Source: Oxytricha trifallax (taxonomy: Eukaryota; Ciliophora; Spirotrichea; Sporadotrichida; Oxytrichidae). From it: a stretch of 64,000 nt of DNA. Numbering within the stretch: the stretch's first letter is position 1; the number at the start of each line of letters is the position of its first letter. The DNA lies in contig ARYC01000825.1 of NCBI GenBank assembly GCA_000711775.1, positions 1-64,000 of the forward strand, written 5' to 3'. Below, in pieces: positions 1 to 12,169 of the stretch. The notes below the pieces were generated by a model. That model was not told the origin of the DNA. It saw only the letters and a program-made list of their open reading frames with translations, and did not search any database. The position numbers were made by a program, and so were the translations under genes.

Positions 1-581
1 AGAAACTTCTTCTAGGGTGTTCTTGAAACTCTGAAACCTGAGTACTTTAATGAAGTTATTTAAAAAGCTCACAAGAAACGATACAGCATCTCTCCTGAAG
101 AAAAAGAAAAGCAAGGTATTAAAATAAGTGATTCCTGCCTGTAGGAACTTCAAAAGCATCTTTTCATCTCAAGTAAGCTTAGTCTTCTAACTTTATAGAA
201 AAATCTGGTACTGCAATATACTTGATGAAAGAGCGCAGCAAATTAAACAGAGAGAGAAAGTCTCAAGTAAAGCATGAATTGAGTAAGAGACTCTACAAAG
301 ATTTCTAAAAGCCAGACGAGATGAACAGAGATGCAGGGGCTGGCACTAAAGAAGAAACATGGGCCCAAGCAAGCCTTAAGAGGAAGAAAAGAAAGACAAG
401 CCAAATCCCTTTACGGGCAAATTTAATATGTGAACTTATTCATCCGTTAAAATCTAATACTTATTTATAAACACAAAATCTCCCTTCTCTTGCGCACACT
501 TTAGCTTTCTCATCACTGACTCTCTTAGCAGCACTCTTAATAAAATCGACTGTATCTATCTTTAAATCATGCATCAGATGA
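1..581 (+). CDS. TBE1-like 22 kDa protein, C-terminal part
   Basis: Frame 1 from the window edge gives a Gln/Lys-rich end matching the 22 kDa-type proteins of the other two copies (shared motifs AHKKRYSISPE and KQGIKIS). Function unknown; in TBE1 the 22 kDa protein is also unassigned. An intron of 26 nt at 173-198 (GTAAGC...CTAAC...TATAG) is inferred because it lies at the same place as a 26-nt GT-AG segment in both other copies, and its removal joins the frame into a shared SGTAI/PGTGI motif. After splicing the frame stays open to a TGA at 579-581, overlapping the convergent transposase end. The other copies stop earlier, so the true end is uncertain and may lie near 400. Confidence 0.6.
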
Positions 582-1484
582 TAGAGCAGCAATTTCTTAT
601 AATGACCTTTCAATAACCCCCAATATAATTCAATTCCATTGAACTAAGGCTGTAAGGAACATTAAATACAGGTGTTATATTTAGCCTTTCATATTCCTCC
701 CTTGAGTCTTTAGTTTTATGAACTGACAAGTTATCAACGAACAGAATAATCTCTTAGTCAACGTACTTATCTCTGAGTTATTGCAAACCTAATATATTAT
801 TCAGTCTTTATAGAACGAGGGTGAATAACATAAGTCTCGAGGCCACTATCTTCACTTATCCCACCAAGAATAGCATGAGTTTAAACCTTAACTTTTTAGT
901 CATAAACTTCTATATGACTATACCTCTTATACCAAGACCTTGATATAAAGGTATTGAATGTAAATACTGCCTCATCAGAGTGTATGAACTTTATATTATG
1001 CTCTTAAGACCTCTGCATTTAATCGAATAAATAATTTAAATTAGCCTTATAAAATGGAACATTAAAGTCAATCACTCTCTTAATGCGATTGACTGTCTTG
1101 TAAGATATTCCGTTCTTTTTATATATGTTAGCTATAGATTAAACAGATATATGAAGCTCAGGAAATTGGAGATGAAACATCACAGCCATCTAGGCCAGAG
1201 AAAAATGAGCCCAGTATTTAAAAGTCTTATCATTAATAAGATATTCAATATGATGCTGCTAAAATTTTAAGGGTCTCTTAGGCTAGAATTAAGATGCTAT
1301 CTCTTTAAATTCAATGCTAATAGACAGTGTGACCTAACAGTAGCAGGAGATTTATGGAGCAGTCTTGCAATAGATGCGTAATTTAGAATAGGCAGAGTTG
1401 ATCACTATAATCATCACATCCATATCGCAACTTAAACAATAAATCTATATACTCACTGTCATAAACTGACCCCAAACCTCGCAT
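440..1484 (-). pseudogene. TBE1-like DDE transposase, copy 1, frameshifted
   Basis: Minus-strand homologue of the open transposase at 53042-54082. It starts at the ATG at 1484-1482 (MRGLGSVYDSEYIDLL) and ends at the conserved TGA at 442-440. The catalytic regions are recognisable in translation: the first Asp in a HSDEAVF-type motif, the second in FVDNLSVHKT, and the Glu in a GIELYW-type motif. A one-base deletion near 1395 (CAACTCTG-CCT against CAACTCAGACCT in copy 2) throws the N-terminal third out of frame, and total length is 5 nt short of copy 2. Its start codon context is better than that of copy 2. It would act in the nucleus on TBE1-like TIRs; as it stands it is probably inactive. Confidence 0.8.
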
Positions 1485-1489
1485 ATACT

Positions 1490-1628
1490 CACTTAAAATA
1501 CTAATATTTAAACATTAAACCCCTACATAAACCCTATTAAAACCCTAATAAAGTATGCACTAATAGTCTACTTTTATCAATCAAAAACTCAATCAAACTA
1601 CTGAAAGGGTTTTGGGGTTTTGAATGAC
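1490..1628. repeat. Terminal inverted repeat of TBE1-like copy 1
   Basis: This ~140 bp AT-rich stretch matches both ends of copy 2 (52902-53040 directly inverted and 57470-57612). Shared blocks include TACTCACTTAAA, CTACTTTTATCAATC and the G4T4-type tip GGGTTTTGGGG. Confidence 0.85.
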
Positions 1629-4600
1629 AAATTAATATGCTAATCCTAGTATTAAATTTCTTTATTATATTATTAATATATTTAATTTTATAAAACAGAT
1701 TAGGTAGGTTACAACGACTATTATCTTTTGAATTTATGTGAAGCAAGCTTGTGAAAGTAATTTAAGCTCATTTTGTAACAATATACTATCAAATAGTGAA
1801 ATAGAAAGATATATTAGAGCGAATACTGCATATTTTAATTATTTCAATAATAATTAGCAAATGCAGTTAATTATTAGATTTTTAAAAAGTAGCAATAAGC
1901 TATAATTACTTATCTCTATATGTTAAGTTGCATATAAATTTTTAATATTATTTTAAATAAACTTAATTGATTGATATTAATAATTATTCAAGAAATTTCA
2001 TACTTTAAGAAGATAATTCGATTATCTGTAGGTTTAATTATTTTAATTGGAAAATGAGTAAAAATAGAAATATTTACCAAGAATGAGAAATCAATCAAGT
2101 TTTTCACAATAGTATATATTTATTTATTTTAAATTTAATAATGAAATTCGCATTCCAACCTGAATTGATATATTTTTAGGGATAGAGTGCTTAATAAATA
2201 CATAAATAAATATTAATTTAATTATGCTGTTGATAAAACATTCGTTTCTTTAAACCCACATTAAGTTTTTATTAATATTTTAGAACAATTTATATTATCA
2301 TCAATTTATACTAAACTATTCATTTAAATACAAAGTATAATTAAAATCTATGATTTAAAGTTTATTAATTAAAACATAGAGATATCTCTGATGTCAAAAT
2401 TGTGAATAATTTAAAATAAAAAGAAATTCATATTATACCACACTCTAACCCAAAATTAATATATCGTTTAGGATAGAATGTAGTTTTAAATAATTAATTA
2501 ATGAAATTATAATATAATACTATAAGAGAATTTTTGATTATTGTTTAATATCTGGTAAATATTTCTATTTTTACTTAATATTAAATTTTTTATTACTTCG
2601 AAATACTAAACTATATCATATAAGTTGTTTGAGTTATATATATTATCTACATAATATAGTTATTTATTGATGAAACATAAAGTTTAAAATGAATGGTAAA
2701 TTCTAGTATTAAAATTTATTTTTAAATTAATTAAAGCAATATTATTGGGTTAAATTCAATCAAGACCGAAATAGATATGGGAAAATTAGTTTAATGGTAA
2801 AATCTATTATAAACTTTATAAAAATGAATTTTACTCATTTTGGGCCAAATCTTAATTTTCATAACACTCATCGTATTCAATCGGCATTGTTATCATTTAG
2901 CTATCATAATAGCAGATTTTATTTTGTATTATAACTTAGATAACCTTGAACCTAGTTCAAGATGTTGATATAGTGATTACCATAGCGTAACAAAATCGTA
3001 GATTTTGATTAAATTTCAGATTTGATGAATTCTTTTCAAAGTGTTACATTATTACAAGAGTTTACGTCAGTTAATGCATTCGGCAGTTTTAGCATCAGTA
3101 TGCTTCTACTTAGATAATTGTGACAACTTCTCCATGAATCTAAAAGTCTGTTTGGAATTTAAACGCAATCTAAGAACAATGATCTTCTTCAACACCTTAG
3201 ATATAAATGCATAAAATGACGGTGCTTAAAGGTCATTCATAAATGAGTGTCTGTCTTGAAAAATTAAGCAATGAGGCTTAAAAGAATGTCATTTTAATTA
3301 CAAATACAATCAGCGAAAAACCTTTATGGAATAAATCTAGTAAAGGAGCATGTTCATTAGGCTTAAAATAGCAGGCACTTCTTCAGAAGCAGCAGAAGAA
3401 TATCAGTTGTTCTGTAAAATAATAAAATAAAATATTTAATTGAGATATTTTATAAATAATAGCTCATTTATAAGAAGCTAATATTTAACATATTGTTTTC
3501 TATTTATACTATTCCGACCTGTTCTTATCATATCTTGGTTTGTATCTTGATTGCATTAAGGATTCAAGTTAATATAATTGATAATTTTAATTTTATATAC
3601 TAAAAATCTCAATTGAAATGAGTGATTTTTAATACTTATCATACTTTACTCTACCTTCTTTGCTATTAGTCAATTTCAAACGATGCAATTATGAAATCTA
3701 CTACTTTAAATTTTATTGTATTTTTGCTGAAATTAGATATATAGAAGTTATTACTTGAAATTTATACATTAAAATAAATCATTTTGAAGCCAGATTATTC
3801 AATACAATAGCTAATCAAAGAAATTTTAAAATTATAATTGCATAGCTTATCATGTTTCAGAATTATTCGAATAGATCTACAAAGCGCAATTGAGACATTA
3901 AATCAAGATGTACAGTGGGAATAATTTTTATTTAATCAAAGAGTCAGATAGGATAATCAAGAAATGAATTGGAATCAATTAATCTAATTCCATAAAATGC
4001 TTGCAATTTTAAACTATAAATCTCTGAAAGCAGGTTGCTATTAAAAATATTTAGTTATATATCTACAAGTTTGAATTTACCATGTTAATAATATAATATC
4101 TATAATTTAGATTAATTAATTTTAATATATCAAAAAATATTTTTAAGTATTTAGTTATAATCCTAAATTAAAAGATAATATATTGAAAAAAATTACCAAT
4201 CTTTTGCTCATTTTAAGTGTTTGATTAAATATTTATTTTGATTTTCAAATAGATTTATAAAAATAATAATTTTTGATTTCAATCTAAATTTATTTGAACT
4301 GAAATAATAAACAGTCGAAGTAAAAGTTTTAGCATGAAATATAATAGTAGAAAAGCATCGATATAAAATATGAGATGATAATAAATATTTAAAACTTCAA
4401 ATTTAGCAAAACAAAGATTAATTTACATAATTGGAGCTATTGTGGTTAAATCAATAACTTTAATAGTTTTTAATATTATATTATTTTGAATTACCATCCA
4501 TGTATAATGAGCAGATAAATTAAAGTTTAATAGTCATTCCTAACAACTTAATTATACAATTAATTATGTAAGATAGTTTAATTTTGTTATCAATCATTCA

Positions 4601-4783
4601 GACAAAATAAATACTTTATTTGCCAATATGTTGCTACATCAATCTGTCAAATGATTGATTGATTATTTAGAAAAGTTCTTTTTAATATTTAATGGAAATC
4701 ATTAGATTGTGTTAATGTTTAAATAAATTTATTATTTATATCCATGATATATTGTTTATTTACAATAACTTGATTAAATACAT
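1629..4783. other. AT-rich DNA without a firm gene
   Basis: Very AT-rich sequence with no recognised domain, TIR or repeat family. The only patch that looks somewhat coding is 2737-3443, listed separately. Confidence 0.6.
2737..3443 (+). other. Weak coding-like patch, possibly a gene segment
   Basis: Under the ciliate code three successive plus-strand frames read well here: 2737-2955, about 3028-3258, and 3243-3443 (66 codons from an ATG, ending at TGA). At 3246-3253 the sequence TGTCTGTC is a 4-base tandem duplication. Dropping one unit would join the second frame to the third (...NECL then EKLSNEAQ...). That would fit either a decayed gene or a germline junction with a zero-length eliminated segment. 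No homologue is recognised. Open frames of this size are expected by chance, so the case rests only on composition and this junction. Confidence 0.25.
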
Positions 4784-5144
4784 GGGGGGGGGGAATTTCC
4801 TGCCCCCAACATTAAATTTTATGTTTTTTGCAATAATTTTAATAGAAAAAAATAAATTTAAATTTCAATTACCATAACCATGTACTATACAACATTTATT
4901 ATTATATAATTTTCAAGGTACATAATTATTCTTTATCAAATTATATATTATTAACAAAGCTAAAATAAATGTTTTTTAATAATAATTAATGTAATTTTCA
5001 TTAATTTTTAAATTCATTATCAAGGTAGAAATGATATTTGAAGCTAAATTAAAAAAAAACTATATCATAATTGATGATAAAGATTCTTTGAAATTTATAA
5101 AAATTACAAATTTTTATGTATGGGCAGGAAACTTCCCCCCCCCC
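4784..5144. mobile_element. Poly-G-ended MITE-like element, copy 1
   Basis: 361 bp bounded by GGGGGGGGGGG...TTTCCTGC on the left and GCAGGAAACTTCCCCCCCCCC on the right, an inverted repeat of about 20 bp. The flanks carry a direct repeat AATACAT (just before 4784 and just after 5144), which fits a 7-8 bp target-site duplication. The interior is closely similar to copies at 14181 and (inverted) 17364, and it has no coding capacity. It is probably moved in trans by an unseen transposase. The 8 bp duplication class would suit hAT-like or related enzymes, but that is a guess. Confidence 0.8.
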
Positions 5145-5785
5145 AATACATGAATAGTTAAAAATTTTTAAATCATTCTTGAAATAAAAACTATTATTTA
5201 TAATATAAAATTTTAATGGTATTCCTCAAAAATCTATATGTTGTTAAATTAAAAAATGATTTCAAGCAAATAAATATTTTTAAGCTTGATAGTCAAAATA
5301 TACTTTTCAAGACAAATATAAATATAATACGAAAATATTGATTGAAGTAATACACATTTATATCATTAAATTTAGTTTAATATGATATATATATGTTAAA
5401 TATTAATAAATTAGAGTTTTCTCAGTTAGTTTAAATATGCATCAAATAGATTTAATATAATTACCTTAGCAAAAATTGCTACAGGCTTGTAAATGCAGTG
5501 CTGCTAATTTTTTCTAAAATTAAGCCTATAAAGTTATAATTTTTCCTATTAATTCTCGGTTTATGTTTTAAAATGAATTCAAAAATGGCAAAAATTATTT
5601 GAAATAGAACATAATTCCTGTTACCTAATTACTATCATTAATAAAAGCAACTAAAAATTTGAGGATCTTTGCTCTTTTAATGAAAATCTACAAAGTATTT
5701 TTCATTTAAAATAAATCATTAATATCAATAAGAATGAGATAGCCGTCAATATTAACCTAATACTTTGTCAATAATTTAAAATTAA
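5145..5785. other. AT-rich spacer, nothing seen
   Basis: About 640 bp between two poly-G elements. I see no gene, repeat family or strong palindrome in it. Confidence 0.6.
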
Positions 5786-6307
5786 GGGGGGGGAAAGTTT
5801 CCTGCACTCGTGATAGTTTCCTGCACTTTTTTATTATGTAAAATTTCATAAATTTAACAATAAAATTTTTTTTACAGCCCATAAATTTTAAGAAATTTTT
5901 ATATCATATACGAACTTTATGAAAATATAGTGTTATACATTATCTAATATTATATAGAATTGAAAGAATTAATTAGAATTCTTACAACAATTGGATAAAA
6001 TATTTGGAATTTTATTAGTACAGAGAGGACAATATTATGGTTAAGATACAGAAGTACTAATATCTGATGGAATCTATTTAGTGGATAAATTTCATCATTG
6101 CTTGGATGGTTACTAGATTTCATGTTAATAAAGATATTGATTAATTGAAGAATAGATTAAGTAATAAATATATTAAAAAAATTAGTAAAAAATTTGGTTG
6201 ATAAATGTGATAAAAATCAAATTTTAAAAATGAAAAAAATTTAGTGCAGGAAACTAATCTAAAAATTTTTTTTTATAATAAACCGGTGCAGGAAACTTTC
6301 CCCCCCC
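5786..6307. mobile_element. Poly-G-ended MITE-like element, copy 2 (different interior)
   Basis: 522 bp with ends GGGGGGGGAAAGTTTCCTGCAC and GTGCAGGAAACTTTCCCCCCC, flanked by the direct repeat AAAATTAA (8 bp). Near each end the GTTTCCTGCAC unit is present twice, as in the other copies. The interior does not match the other three elements, so this is a related subfamily sharing only ends. No coding capacity. Confidence 0.8.
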
Positions 6308-7436
6308 AAAATTAAATAAGATATTTAAAAAAAATAGATATTTTTTTGGATTTATATAATATTTTTTCCCAAAGTCTGAACTTAATTAACTAAATAGCTT
6401 TATATTAATGTTATTCATATTTTGAAAGGTCTATGACTATTTTTAACTTAAATTAAGAATTATTTGGCAATTAACAATTAAGTTATGCTTGAATAATAAT
6501 TTAAATTTAATTCAATGCATATTTCCATTTCAACACTAAGATCAATCTTATTGTAAGAGCTTTTAAAAGCCATAAAGAAAAATACTTCAACACTTTGATA
6601 ATAATAGTATTCGTTTAGCAGATGTATATAAATTTATTAATAAATCATAAATTTAGATAAGATTTTAATTCTTTATGTTGAAGTTTTATTCAAAATCTAA
6701 TGAAATAATAAAGATAGTTAACATATACTTTGAAAAAAGAAATCAATAATATTGTTACCGATAAATTTGGCAGCTCAAAATACTCTTATATTTTAGAGAT
6801 AATGCAGTAATATTAAAATATATTAATTTTCATTGTCTTTATAATTCATTTAAAATAAATTAATAAAAAGAAGATAAACTATTCATATTCAAACTGTTAA
6901 TCAAAAATAAAAATATAAACTTTCTAAGTCCCTATATAATCTCAATAGCTTAATGAAAAATAATTTTGATTAAAGAATTATTATAAGTTCTTAAAAGATT
7001 TAATGATATTTATAAATACTATTTTTTAAAAAATTGTGATTTACTCCAAACTTGTTTACAAAAAATTAGTACTAAATGAAATAAATAAATTATATTAAGG
7101 GGATTCGTTTCTTTCAATATATGTATATATGCAGTGAATCTTTGATTTCTTGATGTGCTATTTGATGATAGTTTTTCTTAGTTGCAGTTATTTGTTAATG
7201 AAGCGTGCGCATTAATTCATTTGAAGTTGCAATTAGATACTCTGAACTTTAACAAGTCATGATTTAGAGATTTACAGTATTATTTTCGTCAATGATTATA
7301 TTCCATTTGTTTATATATTAAAGTTTAATATCAATTATGTCTTAAATAATTTATTAAAGTCTGAAACAATTTCAAAATGTATAAAATAAATATTAGGACT
7401 CTTAATAATAATAATGTAGAAATACATTTTATATGG
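6308..7436. other. AT-rich DNA, nothing seen
   Basis: About 1.1 kb of AT-rich sequence without a recognisable gene, palindrome or repeat. Confidence 0.55.
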
Positions 7437-7808
7437 ATAATTAATTTTGATTAATTGATTAAAATAATAATAAGTGTCAATCAATTTTCTTGAAACCTAG
7501 GCAAAATGGTACTTGTTCGATAGAGAATTTAAAATCGCTCGACTTTACTATTAACGGTAGCCACTATCGCATTCTTGAAGCGAGATAACGCAACATTAAT
7601 TTATGGGTAACTTGTTTAGTTTATATGTTGCCAAAAATTATAGTCACGTTATCTCGCTTCAAAAATACTATAGTGGGTACCGTTTAATAGTTAATAGTAA
7701 AGTCGAGCTGATTTTAAATTCTCTATCAAACGAGTATCATATTGCCTAGGTTTCAAGAAAATTAACTGACAATTATTATTATTTTAATTTATTAATTGAA
7801 ATTAACTA
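7437..7808. repeat. Fold-back (palindromic) element, copy 1
   Basis: Two arms of ~160 bp are imperfect inverted copies around a short spacer near 7590-7640. Core blocks shared with copies at 19913 and 35816 are AATTCTCTATC, AAAGTCGAGC, GGTACC-like plus CTATCGCATTC, and GCGAGATAAC. No ORF. Transcribed or single-stranded, it would form a very long hairpin. Confidence 0.8.
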
Positions 7809-7817
7809 ATCTACATC

Positions 7818-7835
7818 GAGGGCTCGAAGGCCCTC
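7818..7835. other. Short GC hairpin
   Basis: GAGGGCTCGAAGGCCCTC can form a 6 bp GC stem with a 6-nt loop just outside the fold-back element. Role unknown. Confidence 0.4.
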
Positions 7836-7912
7836 CTTATATGATAGAGGTTAAAAAGCTAAATAATGACCAAACATTTCTGTTTGTTTTAGTGTAAACT
7901 GAGTCTTCATCT

Positions 7913-8119
7913 TCATCTTCTTTTGCTGTTATGTTTCCTCTTGTTTTACTTCTTTACTCTTCTGCTTCCTTTCTTTCCTCCCTTTCCTCCCTTGTGCACA
8001 ATTATTACATTGTCTCCCTTGCCTATAAATTTCAACTCATGATCAAAATTTTGAATTTATAGAGAAGTTAATCTCTTTTTAAGCGACTTAGCCTTTAAGT
8101 CTCGTTGTGATGGGTTGAA
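7913..8119 (-). CDS. Possible Lys-rich C-terminal exon or MDS, unknown protein
   Basis: On the minus strand an open frame of about 68 codons runs from just after a TGA at 8120-8122 to a TGA at 7913-7915. Its composition differs from the AT-rich surroundings: a middle part with GKGDNVIIVHKGG, then a basic tail rich in Lys/Arg ending NSKRR. A gene 3' end with a Lys-rich tail is plausible, and an IES boundary could lie at the upstream end. No homologue recognised, and no start codon is evident. It sits between a fold-back element and the integrase element. Plus-strand pyrimidine richness (7900-7990) is the mirror of this basic coding stretch. Confidence 0.35.
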
Positions 8120-8422
8120 TCAAATCACTCTTGAGGAAGTGATAGTGCTTTTAAAGGCACTTAAGATTCTTAATTAAGGCATTCAAGTATTATGATTCTT
8201 GACATTTAAACCTCTCTGGATAAGAATATGAAATACTTTTTGTCGTACCTTTAAAACGCTCAAAATTTTAAATGTTTAAGTTTTGTTGTAGGAATTGATG
8301 AGGAAGTAAGTTATAGATATAATTTTAAGTAGCTTTTACTAGTTTAAAAATAAAAAATGAAAAGATATTTATATGGAGGGACATGAATTAAAAAATTTAT
8401 ATTTATAGAAAAGAAAATTAGT

Positions 8423-8690
8423 AGTCTAACATCTACTAAAACAGCAGTAATAGCAGTAATAATCTCAAAATCAAGCATTATTATGAGTCTAATTGAAATT
8501 CAAGAATTTCAAAATTTTACATCACTGATTTTTTCTTAGATTTCATCAACATTAACTTCATCATCATCTTTAACTTTTGGTATCACATCTATGAATTTTA
8601 GAAAAACAACATGTGTTCTGACCGAGAGACGCCCCCCCTACCCCCCCCCCCCCCCCAAAAAAAATATGATCCTCCCCCCCCCTTTTTATA
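8423..8690. repeat. Left TIR of the integrase element, with poly-C tract
   Basis: It pairs with 12170-12354. It includes homopolymer C runs of up to 17 within 8630-8690, complementary to three poly-G runs at the other end. Confidence 0.75.
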
Positions 8691-8792
8691 TAATATATTT
8701 TTTTCTAAATATTTATTTACTTGATTTTTCTTTTTTATGTAAAACATTAATTTTTATTTATTATAAAATAAATTATAGTTTTTTTTATAGAA

Positions 8793-11004
8793 ATGCCTAG
8801 ATCTAGAAAAAATTCTAGTAGAAAATAAAAGAAATCTAATAAAAAGAGATTATTAGATGAGATTTCATAATCATCAAACAATCTTTCAAATGATGAGTCA
8901 AATGTGAATGAAAACTCACAAAAAAATATTAAACGGAGAAAATTAAATTGTAATGATAAATAGAAATCTATTAATATTTCATAATCAAGCAATACCAAAG
9001 ATGAATTTGTTTAAATAAACACATATTTAAATAAAAATGACGATATTTAAGATTTACCTGTAGATGATATTAGTATAAGTGATATTAGTTTATCACAATA
9101 TTCAAATAATGTTGACTCTTAAAATAATGAAAGCAATAATTAAAATGAGAATCTTTAAGAAAAAATTGTTCACCAGCAAATGGTGATTCGCAGAGTAAAC
9201 GGAGATGGAAATTGTCTCTTTAGAAGTGCTTTAATAGCATTAAATTATCCAGAAAATTAATATCACCTCCTTAGATAAATGATAGTAAATTATATAAGGA
9301 TTAATAAATCTAAATACGAGTAATTAATACTTAGCTACGGATAATCATTTGATGATTACTTAAATAGAATGCTTAATGATCGTGAGTGGGGTTCTTTTAT
9401 AGAATTAAGGGCACTTAGTAATAAATTTAAAGTGCAAATATTAATATACAATAATATTGACGAAGAGCCTTTACTTAAAATAAATCATTAAAGATTTGAA
9501 AAATAAATAAAACTATTTTATTGGAATGAGCATTTTCAAGTTATTTAAGAAATTAATTAAAATTAACAATAAAATCAAGATGAAGAGGAAATTAAAGAAT
9601 AAAATGAAATAAAATAGGAAAATATAAACAGTGTCTTTCAGATTGATGTAGAAGAAAATGATATTTAAGAAGAAGATATTAATAAAGATGATGTTAAACT
9701 TGAATTATTTAAATTTTAAACAAGCAGTCAGAAAAGATATCCATAAATACACAATAACTATATGAGATATTAAGAATTCTTAGATTTTAAACTTTATAAA
9801 AAACTTCCTACAGTTACAGGGAAAAAGTTTAATACATAAAAAAGAAAATCACTGAATTTAAATAAAAAGTAAAAAAGTATCTTCCCTAACTAAGTGAAAT
9901 TAAAATAAGTTCAGTCAGTGATTCTTTATTCTTGATGAAAGATATTAAAAAGATGATAAATTATATATTGTACCATTTGCAAATGAAATTTTAGATATAA
10001 TAAGCAAAGAACATAAAGTTTAATAGCATGTTGACATTCACAGAAATGTAAAATATACAATTAATCTTATAAAATAACAATTTAATATTACATACTACGG
10101 CATGGAAGTAGATGTCAAAAAGTTTGTATATAACTGTCAAGATTGTAATTTAAAAAAATCAGTGAAAATACCAAAAAAATAAGAATTTCAACCCATATAT
10201 TCATCAAAGCCATTAGAAAGAATATAAATAGATACAACAGATATTTAACATTTAAACAAAAAGTATCCTCATTTATTGTGTATAGTTGACCATTTTTCCA
10301 AGTTTGGTTAAGCCTATGCTATGAAAAATAAAACAGCTGAGACTGTAATTAAAAATGTTAAAAAATATTTTGCCTAATTTGGTGTTCCATCAATAATTTA
10401 GTCTGATAATGGATTGGAATTTTGTAACAAAAAAATGGAAGAATTAATATCTAATTTTTAAAGTATCAAACATATTACATCAAGACCTTATAATCCTAGA
10501 GCTTAAGGATGTGTTGAAGCATTCAACAAAACAATTAAAAAAGAATTAATTGCTATTCAATTCAAAATGAAAAATGATTTTGATATTAAAGTTGCAATAT
10601 AAGACTTTCTAATAAACTATAACAATAAGGAACATTCAACCACAAAATTTGTACCAAGAGTTGTATTCAACTCATTAGACTAGGAATTATTTGCAAAAGT
10701 TAAACAAAATATGATTAAAACTTTGGAAAGTAAATATGTTCAACTAAATAATTTCAAATAAGGGCAAACCTGCCTTCTATTCAACAAATTCGTTATTAAA
10801 TAAAAATATATGATACATAGGTTAGATGGCATGTAGGGTAGATATGGGTAATATACAATCCAATGTACAGTAATCAAAACTGACAGACTTTTAGTCAAAA
10901 TTTAAGTCGACAAACAGAAGAATTTAGATAAGGCACTTTAAGAAGGGAAACTATACACCACGCTTTATACTAATTTAAAGGGTTTTTATATAAAATCTGA
11001 TTGA
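8793..11004 (+). pseudogene. OTU cysteine protease plus DDE integrase region (fossil)
   Basis: The ciliate-code reading from the ATG at 8793 shows an acidic, Ser/Asn-rich N-terminus, then an OTU domain with the Cys motif GDGNCLFR (about residue 141) and a His motif WNEHF (about residue 247). Further downstream come an HHCC zinc-binding region (HVDIHRN...NCQDC), an integrase core with Asp in IQIDTTD, Asp in SDNGLEF and Glu in GCVEAFNKT, and a C-terminal module resembling a GPY/F domain (GRYGQYT). The integrase would carry out DNA strand transfer at the TIRs; the OTU domain would remove ubiquitin or process the protein. TAA and TAG are used as Gln throughout. It looks largely preserved with about one interruption between the two halves; the end is the TGA at 11002-11004. 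Confidence 0.8.
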
Positions 11005-11259
11005 AAATATTAATTAAATTTAAATTAAATTAACAATGATATATGTATAGTATATAAATATAAAATATTAATTAAATTTATTTAAAAAAGTCAAATTATA
11101 TATTTCATTTTAAAATTCTATATTTAAAAAATAATTTAAAAAATGCATAATATTAATGTGCTTGACAATAATCTTGATTTATACTATGGTCTTTATGTTA
11201 AATTAACTTATGATTAAAGATAAAATGCATACAGTATTTTCCTTTTTTCATTATGAATA

Positions 11260-12080
11260 CATTAGATTTGTAATCTACTTACAATTGATATTCATTTAAT
11301 TTTAAGTTATCAATTATTCAGTACTCAGACGAGGTTGGTTTGGTCTCCTTTAATCTGTAATTTTATTATACATTTCTTGATATAGAGAAAGATTATTGTT
11401 GCAGTTGGAAAGTCTTAGTAAACATAGATTCTGGTTGAGTAGTAGATGAGGAATTGCGAATTTAAATGCTACAGCAGATAATACTTCTTTGTTTTCATTT
11501 TCTTGATTTCAGTTTACATAATCCTAACAGTTGACATAATTATGGTCCTGTATTTCGGTACAATAGGGGTTCCTTAAATAATTTTGAATCATATAATTGG
11601 CTAGCATTCAATATATTATCTATAGCAAGGTTTAATGAATTCTCCTCCTGCTATATAAATTTCTCCTCTTTAATTAATATACTTCTTAAACTTATACATT
11701 TTAGGTCTATATAAGAGATGCCCAGAAAACTTTTTCATGACTTAGCCTCATTAATCTACAGTTGTGATAATCGTAATTTCACTGACACTTTAATTTCTAA
11801 TTTTGTTATTTCAACCAGTTAGAAAACCAATAAGATTCCTTCCTAAAAGAATACGAAGAAGATTAAGAAGTATTTTTAGAGAGAGGAATATAAGATTAAG
11901 GTCTGAGGGCTTGTCTCATTAATATTTTAGAAAGTTTAATATAAAATAGTTTGATAATGACATCACCTCATCTATAGCAACATCTACAAATTCTACTTGA
12001 GCTTTCGTAGAGCGATCTGTTGGAGTAATAAAATATATAACATCAAGTCCTGGATAATTCAATGGCGAGTGCTCTAAATA
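11260..12080 (-). other. Minus-strand coding-like sequence inside the integrase element
   Basis: Between the integrase end and the right TIR, the minus strand carries several protein-like stretches in different frames, with locally raised GC. One near 11990-12070 contains a YFITPT motif loosely recalling Sec1-family proteins, but too short to assign. It may be a second, decayed gene of the element or captured host DNA. No family assigned. Confidence 0.3.
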
Positions 12081-12169
12081 ATGTGAAGAATGTAATTATA
12101 AAATAAAAAGAAACGTTTTTAAATATATAAGAATAATCAAATAAATAAATATTTAGAAAAAAAATATAT

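Larger units (their letters stand above)
1..1628. mobile_element. TBE1-like transposon, copy 1, cut by the window edge
   Basis: The right-hand part of a three-gene TBE1-like element. Seen here are the C-terminal half of the 22 kDa gene (plus strand), a convergent transposase gene (minus strand) and one terminal inverted repeat ending in a GGGTTTTGGGG block near 1607-1617. The same gene order and orientation occur in the copies at 29.9-37.2 kb and 52.9-57.6 kb. The zinc-finger/kinase gene would lie off the left edge. TBE1 of Oxytricha, as I recall it, is an IS630/Tc1-superfamily element with telomere-like ends and these three genes. The outer boundary near 1628 is taken from TIR alignment with copy 2, and I saw no clear target duplication. 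Confidence 0.85.

Noticed and set aside
11960-12075. Sec1/Munc18 gene fragment, from a YFITPT-like motif on the minus strand
   Set aside because: Only about a dozen residues resemble the family. Too short to support in degraded sequence.
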